From Micromonospora craterilacus (lineage in GTDB: Bacteria; Actinomycetota; Actinomycetes; Mycobacteriales; Micromonosporaceae), in contig NZ_POTY01000009.1 in assembly GCF_003236315.1 (NCBI RefSeq), positions 1 to 51,925 of the forward strand: a stretch of DNA of 51,925 nt. The letters run 5' to 3'. Shown here piece by piece: positions 17,816-25,329 of the stretch. A program made the position numbers and the translations under genes. The notes below the pieces were generated by a model, which searched no databases, was not told where the DNA came from, and was given only the letters and a program-made list of their open reading frames with translations. Each line of letters begins with the position of its first letter. Position 1 is the stretch's first letter.

Positions 17816-19695
17816 CGGTGCTCTCCCCGAGAGGTGGTGGGGCCAGCCGCCGGCGTCGTGCCCAGCTGCTGGTCGTCGCGGAGGCCAGCACCCGAACGCA
17901 TCGAGGGCAGGGTGGGCGCGTCCAATCGAGGACCGACCCGGAGCGCGGGAACCGTTGACGCGTCCACCTGTCTGCCGTGCCGGCCGACACCGTGGGACTG
18001 CCGCCACAGCGCGGTGGCCCCCAGCTTCCGGCGCTCCGCCACCTCGTCGTCGGGCAGCTCGAACGGCGCGGGGAAGGGCAGGTAGCGCGGCAGGAAGTCG
18101 GCCAGCATCCGCTCCTGCTCCTCGAGCGCGCGAGGGTCCGAGTCGGTGTCGTTGAGGCAGAACACGTCGCGGTGCCGGCGGGCCAGCAACTCGGCGAGGC
18201 GGGCGGGCGTCGAGGGGTGGCCGAGGTCGGCGTACTCGTACTCGATGTCGCCGGGGACGGCCTGAGCGGTCAGGTACGCCCAGTACTGGTGCAGCGACGA
18301 CGGGATCGACAGGTCGGCGTGGCTGCGGAACCGGTGCCGCGCCGTCGCGGTCACGTCCGCCTGCAACACCGCCTCGATCTGGTGCATGATGCTGCGCCGC
18401 AGCGCGAAAGGGGTGTGCTTCATCTTCTGCGTGATGGTCACGCCGAACTGCCGCTGGATGTGCCGGCGGTTGTTCTTGCCGGCGGCGTTTACCGGCAGGT
18501 CGCTGGACTTCGCCTCGCCCAGCCCGAACTGTGCCGGCGAGAGGAAGAACTTCGCGATCCCGTTGGCGTGGAAGAAGTGGGTCGGCAGCAGTGGCCGGCC
18601 CAGGAACACGTCGTCGTTGAGGTAGAGGAAGTGCTCCGCCAGGCCCTCGATGCGGTGCAGCCGGGATTCGATGGCGTGCGAGTTGAACGACGAGAGCCCG
18701 CCGAGGTCGGCGAAGAGTTCGGCGTGCGAGACGACGGTGATCATCGGGTGGTTCGGGTCCAGCCAGCTGGGCAACTGGCTGTCGGTGACCAGGAAGATCT
18801 TCCGGAGCCAGGGCGCGAAGCTGTGCAGCGAGCGCATCGAGAACCGCAGCTCGTCCCGGTTGTGGTAGCGCGAGTTGTTTGCGGCCACGGCGTGCAGCGG
18901 CCCGCCCGGGCCGCCCAGCGCGGTCTTCTTCCGCTCCAGCCACTCCGGATCCGAGCCGTCCACCCAGGTGTAGACCGCGTCGATCGGAAAGCCCACCCGG
19001 TCCGGGGCGCGGACGGCGAGGTCGCGGCGGGTGCCGTAGGTGTGGTCGTCGGCCTCGGGGACGAAGTGGCTGAGCAGGGCCGCGGCGACCCGGACCGGTT
19101 CCGCCCGGGCCGGCGCCTCGTCGATCACCGCGTTGTGCCGGGGCGCGCGCACCACGTCGCCCACCCGGGTCCACAGCTCGATCTCGCAGGCGAACTGGGC
19201 ACCCAGTACGACGTCCGTCCGGGCGTCGGTCACCGGGAACCACACCTGGATCACCTCGGCCGGCGTCAGGTCCGGCTGGTTCCGCCCGGGCTGCACCTCG
19301 ACGGTGCGCACGTGCGCACCGGCCAGCGCCGGCGCGGAGCGGACCAGGCGACGCACCGAATCCCGCTGTTCCACCAGGACGGCCACGGAGCTACGCAGGT
19401 AGTCGTCGTTGCGCAGGCAGTGGTACTCGATGCCGGCGGACTCCAGGGCGGACGTGACGGCCGACAGGTTGCGGTGCCACATCTCCAGCGGCGTCGCCGC
19501 GGCGACCACCTCGGCTTCGGTGCGGACGCCGTCGTCGGTGACGGTCACCCGCGAGCCGAGCGGGTGTACGGTGTCGCCGCCGCGCGGCCGGGTGAAGGTC
19601 CGCACGAGGCCGAGCCGTCGGTGCTCGGGGAGCAGATGGAGCAGCCGACGCCGGAGGGCGGGCGGAAGCATGCGGTAGACGCGCAGAGCAATCAT
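17812..19695 (-). CDS. Stealth family sugar-phosphate transferase, paralogue 3 (first gene of operon)
   Basis: 627 residues from ATG 19695. The shared N-terminal module is present as NLSAVTSALESAGIEYHCLR, FACEIELW and APRHN. Conserved regions: CR1 FPIDAVYTWVDGSDPEW, CR2 DELRFSMRSLHSFAPWLR, then HAIESRLHRIEGLAEHF with LYLNDDVFLG, CR3 MKHTPFALRRSIM and CR4 HQYWAYL and FCLNDTD. The C-terminal 90 residues (after FELPDDEVAERRK) are variable and low-complexity. The gene opens the operon; the ribosome-binding site upstream is weak. Family knowledge predicts hexose-1-phosphate transfer at the cytoplasmic face of the membrane. Confidence 0.9.
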   Translation of the reverse strand: MIALRVYRMLPPALRRRLLHLLPEHRRLGLVRTFTRPRGGDTVHPLGSRVTVTDDGVRTEAEVVAAATPLEMWHRNLSAVTSALESAGIEYHCLRNDDYLRSSVAVLVEQRDSVRRLVRSAPALAGAHVRTVEVQPGRNQPDLTPAEVIQVWFPVTDARTDVVLGAQFACEIELWTRVGDVVRAPRHNAVIDEAPARAEPVRVAAALLSHFVPEADDHTYGTRRDLAVRAPDRVGFPIDAVYTWVDGSDPEWLERKKTALGGPGGPLHAVAANNSRYHNRDELRFSMRSLHSFAPWLRKIFLVTDSQLPSWLDPNHPMITVVSHAELFADLGGLSSFNSHAIESRLHRIEGLAEHFLYLNDDVFLGRPLLPTHFFHANGIAKFFLSPAQFGLGEAKSSDLPVNAAGKNNRRHIQRQFGVTITQKMKHTPFALRRSIMHQIEAVLQADVTATARHRFRSHADLSIPSSLHQYWAYLTAQAVPGDIEYEYADLGHPSTPARLAELLARRHRDVFCLNDTDSDPRALEEQERMLADFLPRYLPFPAPFELPDDEVAERRKLGATALWRQSHGVGRHGRQVDASTVPALRVGPRLDAPTLPSMRSGAGLRDDQQLGTTPAAGPTTSRGEHR

Positions 19696-20197
19696 CTGGT
19701 ACGCCGTTGCGATCGGAGGGTCACCTAGCTGCGACCCGCGTCACCGGCGGCGTTCGTCAGCCGCGACACCGGATGAGACGTGCCCCGACCGAACAACCGC
19801 TCCAGCAGTCATCGCCCACGTGCCTTTCTGAACAGCTCCCCGTTGCGCGCCGTGCGGCAAGCCGGACAAGGAACGTCCGCACGCCGGTCCCCGGCATGCA
19901 TCCTGGCCCGCACCGATCTCGCACCGCGTCGCCGAGACGGTGACTGGGCCCGCGCAGGTGGGACCCTAGCAGCGAGTTCACCATCGACATACCAAAGGCT
20001 CGGCGGAGCCGTCCCGAACGAGCGCCGGCGACGCCTGACAGATCCGTCATAGAAATGAATTGCCCGTAAAATCCTGGCCGTTCAGCTGGTCCGAAACCTG
20101 AACGGATGGTGGCCAGGAAATGTCCGAGGAACGCCTACCGGACCGGCGCGCAGGCAGGGACCACCCGGGCGCTCGGCCGAGGTGGCAGAGTGGGGTG
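19696..20197. other. Divergent intergenic region, Stealth operon / AlkA-like gene
   Basis: About 500 bases without a convincing gene; the short open frames here have no recognisable protein features. It should contain the promoters of both transcription units. The only clear structure is the inverted repeat at 20072-20118, in a locally AT-richer stretch (20045-20075). Confidence 0.6.
20072..20118. promoter_or_regulatory. Nested inverted repeats upstream of the glycosylase gene
   Basis: An inner perfect 8-bp inverted repeat, CCGTTCAG (20078-20085) and CTGAACGG (20098-20105), is framed by an outer one, TCCTGGCC (20072-20079) and GGCCAGGA (20111-20118). The arms share two bases, so the two hairpins would compete or stack. 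It may be an operator or terminator-like element in the divergent promoter region. Confidence 0.4.
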
Positions 20198-21115
20198 GTG
20201 ACCGGGAGCGAACCCACCGCGAGCCGGGCGCTCCGGCCGCCGCCCGGCTACCGCCTGGCCGCGTCGGTCCGCCCGCTGACCTTCAGCTCGTACGACCCCT
20301 GCGCGCGGATCGTCGACGGCACCCTCTGGTGGGCGACCCGCACCCCCACCGGGTCGGCCACGCTCGCCCTGCGAGCGGTCGCTGGCGACCTGGTCGCCGA
20401 GGGATACGGGCCGGGTGCCGACTGGGTGGTAGAGCGAGCCGACGCGGTCGCCGGGCTACGCGACGACCTGACCGGATTCGCGGCGCTGGCCGCGACGCAT
20501 CCCGTGGTGGCCCGGCTCGCCGCGCAGCACGCCGGGCTGCGGATGCCGGCCACCGGGCTGGTCTTCCCCCGGGTACTCCGGGCGGTCCTGGAGCAGAAGG
20601 TCACCGGCAAGGAGGCCTACCGGGCGTACGCGGCCACCGTCCGCCATTTCGCCGAGCCGGCACCCGGGCCGGCGCGACTGCTGCTGCCGCCCGAGCCGGC
20701 GACGGTGGCCGCCGCCCCGTACTGGGTCTACCACCCGTTCGGCGTGGAACAACGCCGCGCCGACACGCTGCGCCGGGCGGCGGCCGTCGCCGACCGGCTG
20801 GAACGCTGCGCGGACTCTGCGGAGGCCAGTCGCAGGCTGACCGCGATCGCCGGCGTCGGTCCGTGGACCGCCGCCGAGGTGGTCCGCGTCGCGTACGGCG
20901 ACCCGGACGCGGTCAGCGTCGGCGACTACCACATACCGAACACGGTGGCCTGGGCCCTGGCCGGCGAGCCGCGCGGCGACGATGCCCGGCTGCTGGAGCT
21001 GCTGGAGCCGTTCCGTGGGCACCGGGGCCGGGTCTGCCGGCTGCTGGAGGCGGCCGGGGTCCAGGCCCCCCGCTACGGGCCGCGCGCCCCCATCCGCTCC
21101 TTCGCCCGCTACTGA
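20198..21115 (+). CDS. AlkA-like DNA-3-methyladenine glycosylase (HhH-GPD)
   Basis: 305 residues from GTG 20198; an ATG at 20120 in frame would add 26 polar residues and lies only two bases after its purine tract, so I prefer the GTG. The helix-hairpin-helix LTAIAGVGPWTAAEVV (about 212-227) is followed by the catalytic aspartate in VSVGDYHIP (Asp243). An FPRVLRAVLEQKVTGKEA segment is typical of the AlkA fold. The enzyme should excise alkylated purines in base-excision repair. It lies near an ATP-dependent ligase (21527), a loose repair neighbourhood. Confidence 0.88.
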   Translation: MTGSEPTASRALRPPPGYRLAASVRPLTFSSYDPCARIVDGTLWWATRTPTGSATLALRAVAGDLVAEGYGPGADWVVERADAVAGLRDDLTGFAALAATHPVVARLAAQHAGLRMPATGLVFPRVLRAVLEQKVTGKEAYRAYAATVRHFAEPAPGPARLLLPPEPATVAAAPYWVYHPFGVEQRRADTLRRAAAVADRLERCADSAEASRRLTAIAGVGPWTAAEVVRVAYGDPDAVSVGDYHIPNTVAWALAGEPRGDDARLLELLEPFRGHRGRVCRLLEAAGVQAPRYGPRAPIRSFARY

Positions 21116-21177
21116 ACAACCGCCACGGGCCGCCGTGCCCGGACCACACCGAAGCGCCGCGGGCGGCCGGGCGCGGC

Positions 21178-21390
21178 TCAGGCGGCCTCGCGCAGGTCGG
21201 CAAGGCAAACCGGGGTACGCCGAAGCAGCAGCTCCGCCAACTCGGCCACCGAGCCCACCTCGCCGAGCACGTCCTTGCCGCCGCCGAAGCGGTGGGGATA
21301 GCGGTGCACCAGTCGATAGACGTAGCGGCCGCGAATCAACTCGACGCTGACCCGCCATCGACCGCAGCACCCGCAGACCAACTCCGACAC
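21178..21390 (-). CDS. Small CxxC zinc-ribbon-like protein
   Basis: 70 residues from GTG 21390, converging on the AlkA-like gene. The protein begins with a CGCC cluster (VCGCCGRWRVSVEL), followed by a basic stretch (RYVYRLVHRYPHRFGGG) and a Leu-rich C-terminal helix. The frame stays open upstream to 21591, but that extension overlaps the ligase start and looks non-coding. I do not recognise the family. The ordered composition (Cys cluster, then basic, then amphipathic) suggests a real small gene; the ribosome-binding site is weak. Confidence 0.5.
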   Translation of the reverse strand: MSELVCGCCGRWRVSVELIRGRYVYRLVHRYPHRFGGGKDVLGEVGSVAELAELLLRRTPVCLADLREAA

Positions 21391-21526
21391 CCCGCGAAAG
21401 TAGCTCTGACCTGCGGTTTTCCGATTCGCCCGGTGATGCTGGGACGGGCGCAGGACGGACACGCCGCCCAACGGCCGGCAGTGATCTGCCTCACCGCTGT
21501 CGGTGCCGTCTGGTTGACTGGTCGCC

Positions 21527-22639
21527 GTGGACCTGCCGATCAACCCGCCGGTGGAGCCGATGCTGGCCCGCAGCGTCGCGTCGATCCCCACCGGCCCGGG
21601 AATGACCTACGAGCCCAAGTGGGACGGCTTCCGCTGCATCGTCTTCCGCGACGGAGACGAGGTGGAGCTGGCCAGCCGGGGCGGCAAGATGATGACCCGA
21701 TACTTCCCCGAGGTGGTGGAGCAGGCTCGCCGACAACTGCCGGCACGCTGCGCGGTGGACGGCGAGCTGATCGTGATCCGCCGCGACGGCCCGGACGGTC
21801 AGCCCCGGCTCGACTTCGAGCTGCTGGCCCAGCGCATCCACCCGGCGGCGTCCCGGGTGAAGCTGCTCGCCGAGACCACCCCGGCCGACTTCGTCGCCTT
21901 CGACCTGCTCGCCCTCGACGGCGAGAGCCTGATCGACCAGCCCTACCCGAGCCGCCGCGCCCGGTTGGAGCAGGCCCTCGCCGCGGTGCGGCCCCCGGTG
22001 CACGTCACCCAGATCACCACCGACGCCGACACCGCGCGCCGCTGGTTCGACGTGTTCGAGGGCGCCGGGCTGGACGGGCTCATCGCCAAACCCGCCGACC
22101 TGCCTTACGAGCCGGGCAAGCGGCTCATGTTCAAGGTCAAGCACGCCCGCACCGCCGACGCGGTGGTGGCCGGGTTCCGCTGGCACAAGTCCGGTCCGGT
22201 CGTCGGCTCGCTGCTGCTCGGGCTCTACGACGACGCCGGGGTGCTGCACCACGTCGGGGTGAGCGCCTCGTTCACCATGGCCCGGCGGGCCGAGCTGCTG
22301 GAGGAGCTGGCCGCCTACCGCGACGTCGGCTCGGAGCACCCGTGGGTGCACGGCGACCACGAACGGGGCCAGCGCATCCCGGGCGGGGTCAGCCGGTGGA
22401 CCGGCACGAAGAACCTGGAGTGGGAGCCGCTTCGCCCGGAGCTGGTGGTCGAGGTGGCGTACGACGCGATGGAGGGCGACCGGTTCCGGCACACCGCGCG
22501 GTTCGTCCGCTGGCGGCCCGACCGCGACCCGCACTCGTGCCGATACGATCAGCTGGACCGGCCGGTCCGGTTCGACGTGGACCAGGTCCTGCGGGGCGAC
22601 CCCGCGGTGCCGGTCGGGTCCCCACCCGACTCCGCCTAG
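21527..22639 (+). CDS. ligC: ATP-dependent DNA ligase, LigC type
   Basis: 370 residues from GTG 21527. The nucleotidyltransferase motif I is EPKWDGFR with adenylated Lys31. Later motifs are ASRGGK (III-like), DGELIV, FVAFDLLAL, GLIAKP and FKVKHARTAD (V), followed by an OB-fold domain with VVGSLLLGLYD and RPELVVEVAYD. The length matches stand-alone mycobacterial LigC enzymes used in NHEJ or base-excision back-up rather than replication. No Ku or polymerase domain lies beside it. The TAP peptidase gene starts 33 bases later and may be co-transcribed. Confidence 0.88.
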   Translation: MDLPINPPVEPMLARSVASIPTGPGMTYEPKWDGFRCIVFRDGDEVELASRGGKMMTRYFPEVVEQARRQLPARCAVDGELIVIRRDGPDGQPRLDFELLAQRIHPAASRVKLLAETTPADFVAFDLLALDGESLIDQPYPSRRARLEQALAAVRPPVHVTQITTDADTARRWFDVFEGAGLDGLIAKPADLPYEPGKRLMFKVKHARTADAVVAGFRWHKSGPVVGSLLLGLYDDAGVLHHVGVSASFTMARRAELLEELAAYRDVGSEHPWVHGDHERGQRIPGGVSRWTGTKNLEWEPLRPELVVEVAYDAMEGDRFRHTARFVRWRPDRDPHSCRYDQLDRPVRFDVDQVLRGDPAVPVGSPPDSA

Positions 22640-22672
22640 CCTGGCCGCCGACCCGACCACGGAGGCTCGCTC

Positions 22673-24256
22673 GTGACCCGTACGCCCGACCGGATCCGCC
22701 GCTTCCGGCTCACCCTGGCCGGTCTGGCCGCCGCCGCGCTGGTCGCCGCCGGCTGCACGATGCCGGCCTTCGCGCCGCGCTCCGACACCGAGGGCGAGGC
22801 CGCGGCGCCGGGGGCGACGCCGACCTGGCGGGCCTGTCCCGAGGTACCCCGGGAGTTGGTCCGGCGAAGCGCGCCGGGGATGCGGTACGAGTGCGCCCGG
22901 ATCAAGGTCCCGCGCGACTGGGCCGGCGGCAGCGGGGCCACGGCTGGCCCCGGTGCTGGTGAGACCTTCGAGATCGCCCTGCTGCGGGTCCGCTCCGACA
23001 AGCAGCGCAACCGGATCGGCTCGCTGCTGGTCAACCCGGGCGGACCGGGCGGTTCCGGCGTGGACACCGCCGTCTACCTCTCCTTCGGCGAGCAGTTCGG
23101 CGGCCTACCCGACACCATCCTGGACCGGTTCGACATCGTCGGCTTCGACCCACGCGGGGTGGCCCGGTCCAGCCCGGTGGAGTGCATTCCGGATGCCGAC
23201 CTCGACGCCTCCTTCGGCTACGACCCCGATCCCCGCAGCCAGGAGTCGTTCGACGGTTTCGTGGCGCTCAGCAAGCGAATCGGGCAGGGCTGCGGCGACA
23301 AGTACGGCAACCAACTGCCGCTCTACTCCACCGAGCAGGCCGCCCGGGACATGGACGCGATCCGCGCCGCAGTCGGCGACGACAAGTTGACGTACCTCGG
23401 CTACTCCTACGGCACCTTGCTCGGCGCCACGTACGCCCAGCTGTTCCCGCAGCGGGTGCGGGCGCTGGTGCTCGACGGCGCGGTCGACCCCCGGCAGGGC
23501 CTGATCGCCGGGTCGGAGAGCCAGGCCAAGGGCTTCGAGCGGGCCTTCGGCAACCTCCACCGGTGGTGCGCGGCCAACGCCGCCCGCTGCCCGCTCGCGC
23601 CGGACGCCCGGGCGGCGGTCACCTCGGCCATCGACAAGGCCCGGGTCTCCCCGGTCCGCGCGGCCGACGGCCGCGAAGCCACCGCCGGCTGGGTCTTCTA
23701 CGCGGTCATCTCGTCGCTGTACACCGAATCCGGCTGGCAGGAACTCGCCCGGGCCATCAACCGCCTGGAGGAGGGCAACCCCGACGACGTGTTCCGGCTC
23801 GCCGACGCGTACGCCGACCGCGACGACAACGGCCACTACACCAACCTGTTCGACGCCAACATGGCCGTCAACTGCGCAGACGAGGAGGAGCGGCCAAGCC
23901 TGGACCGGATCCGTCAGTTGCAGTCGCAGTGGCGCCAGCAGTACCCGCTGTTCGGCCCGGCGCTCGCGGTCGGCCTGGTCTCCTGCACCGAGTGGCCCGG
24001 CGGGAGCGACCCCTTCCCCACCGGCCGAGCCGACGGTGCCCCGCCGATCCTGGTCGTCGGCACCACCGGCGACCCGGCCACACCCTACGAACAGACCCCG
24101 GCCCTGGCCGAGATGCTCGGCGTCGGCCGGGTGCTCACCTGGGAAGGTGAGGGGCACACCGCCTACCCGCAGACCGCCTGCATCACCCAGGCCGTCGACG
24201 CGTACCTGATCGACCTGACCGTACCGGTCGAGGGAAAACGCTGCCCGGCCCGCTAG
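22673..24256 (+). CDS. Lipoprotein alpha/beta-hydrolase, TAP-type tripeptidyl aminopeptidase family
   Basis: 527 residues from GTG 22673 with GGAGG at 22661. The lipobox is LVAAGC near residue 26-31, so it is a secreted lipoprotein. The N-terminal hydrolase block contains LLVNPGGPGGSG (oxyanion hole) and GFDPRGVARS; the nucleophile is Ser245 in LGYSYGTLLGATYA. The C-terminal TAP-like domain has GTTGDPATPYE (catalytic Asp) and GEGHTAYPQ (catalytic His). Streptomyces SlpD/SlpE and TAP are relatives that remove N-terminal tripeptides from exported proteins. All triad residues are present. Confidence 0.9.
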   Translation: MTRTPDRIRRFRLTLAGLAAAALVAAGCTMPAFAPRSDTEGEAAAPGATPTWRACPEVPRELVRRSAPGMRYECARIKVPRDWAGGSGATAGPGAGETFEIALLRVRSDKQRNRIGSLLVNPGGPGGSGVDTAVYLSFGEQFGGLPDTILDRFDIVGFDPRGVARSSPVECIPDADLDASFGYDPDPRSQESFDGFVALSKRIGQGCGDKYGNQLPLYSTEQAARDMDAIRAAVGDDKLTYLGYSYGTLLGATYAQLFPQRVRALVLDGAVDPRQGLIAGSESQAKGFERAFGNLHRWCAANAARCPLAPDARAAVTSAIDKARVSPVRAADGREATAGWVFYAVISSLYTESGWQELARAINRLEEGNPDDVFRLADAYADRDDNGHYTNLFDANMAVNCADEEERPSLDRIRQLQSQWRQQYPLFGPALAVGLVSCTEWPGGSDPFPTGRADGAPPILVVGTTGDPATPYEQTPALAEMLGVGRVLTWEGEGHTAYPQTACITQAVDAYLIDLTVPVEGKRCPAR

Positions 24257-25089
24257 CCTCGGGCTTGGACAAACCGTTGATCAAGCTCGTCGGAACAGGT
24301 CCTGGTTTGTGGCCGATTGCCGCACTGATGGCCCCGACCCCGTGGCCCGGCATTCATCTCAGCGCTCCGCCGATCGCGGTGGTCGGCCAAGGGCTGGCCA
24401 AGGCCGGGCCGCGCAGATGCTATGGCCTACGGCCCGCGCGCAGCATGCATTGCCTGCCCCAACCCCGCCGTGCACAGGCCGACCATCGAAGTCAGGGCCG
24501 TGACGATCCCCCTTAGCCTGAATCCGTGGAGCGGGTCACTGTGTGGCTGTGTCCGGATCGGCGTGTAGATGGCGAAAGTGCCCTTCTGGGCTGGGATGAT
24601 CGGGTTTCTCGTCGACCGGATCAGGCCAGCTCGGAGGTCCCGCCGCCCGCCAAGCGCCCTCGCAGCAGCCGCAATCGCGCACCAAGGCAGTGAGCCAGCC
24701 GGACCAAGGTCCTCGACCAAGATCCGACTGGCTCAAAACTGCTCTACAGGATCAAGTGGGCCCGGCTACGCCGGACGCACGCGCACGCGCTACAGCCGTT
24801 CCGGCCCCGCGCGCACGCCCACCAACACCGAGCCAACCACGAGCCCGACCATCGACCAGCCGGGGCCGTGGCGATCCCTTCACCAGCCACTCTCAACGAG
24901 TGCTTCCGGGGATCGACGCCGCACCGCTACGCGGCACGCCACCGATCCTACGACCCGCATTGATCGATTGATCGAGATTCATGTCAGGTTGCTGACGGCA
25001 ACCGTGACGGCAACGCAGGCAACGACTACCAACTTGCACGCCCTCGCGCTACTCACCGTCACCTCGCCTCATCGTTCGCATGCCTCACA
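24257..25089. other. Gene-poor region downstream of the toxin cassette
   Basis: About 830 bases with no recognisable gene on either strand, between the TAP peptidase and the putative immunity gene. Small structures seen: a possible leaderless 55-codon frame at 24526-24693; an overlapping GTG frame from 24690; the tandem 8-mer TTGATCGA at 24960-24975; and two copies of TGACGGCAAC at 24993-25014 with 12-base period. The mixed composition beside a polymorphic toxin suggests decayed cassette or immunity remnants. Confidence 0.5.
24526..24693 (+). CDS. Possible leaderless small ORF (55 residues), uncertain
   Basis: A GTG at 24526 lies seven bases after TAGCCT (24514-24519), a spacing expected for a leaderless actinobacterial transcript. 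The product starts MERVTVWLCPDRRVDGE and becomes Pro/Arg-rich. Its TGA overlaps a GTG (GTGA) opening a second frame that runs to 24971 with a Pro/Thr-rich product. No family is recognised; this may be chance or the remains of a gene. Confidence 0.15.
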   Translation: MERVTVWLCPDRRVDGESALLGWDDRVSRRPDQASSEVPPPAKRPRSSRNRAPRQ

Positions 25090-25329
25090 TCAGAGCCCAC
25101 CATCTGGCAATTCCGGAGAGGTTAGGTACTCCGTTGGCCCCTTTCCATCTTCCCAGAAAACCCAAAGGCGCATACATGTTGGGCAATGCAGAACAATTCT
25201 CGCCAACCCGAATAGGTGGGAGCTATCGAGATCCACATCGAATTCACGACGAGACAGCAAGAGCAGGCTGTCGTCGGGATCGTCATCCCTTAGGATCGTC
25301 CCGCACACACAAATCATCTTGGCCACCAC
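25090..25329 (-). CDS. Putative immunity protein of the RHS toxin (CxC/CxxC, 79 residues)
   Basis: 79 residues. The GTG start shares its first base with the RHS TAG stop, so translation is probably coupled. The protein is small and acidic, with ICVCG near the N-terminus and CPTCMRLW near residue 50, four cysteines that could bind one zinc. Position (immediately 3' of the toxin), size and coupling fit the immunity slot of a polymorphic toxin locus. I do not recognise the family, so function is inferred from context. The DNA is AT-richer than the chromosome: I count 27 G+C of 60 in 25141-25200, consistent with recent exchange. Confidence 0.65.
   Translation of the reverse strand: MVAKMICVCGTILRDDDPDDSLLLLSRREFDVDLDSSHLFGLARIVLHCPTCMRLWVFWEDGKGPTEYLTSPELPDGGL

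Noticed and set aside
19757..20050. 97-residue minus-strand frame in the intergenic region
   Set aside because: Cys/Arg/Gly-rich with no ribosome-binding site and no protein-like pattern; it occupies the region expected to hold promoters.
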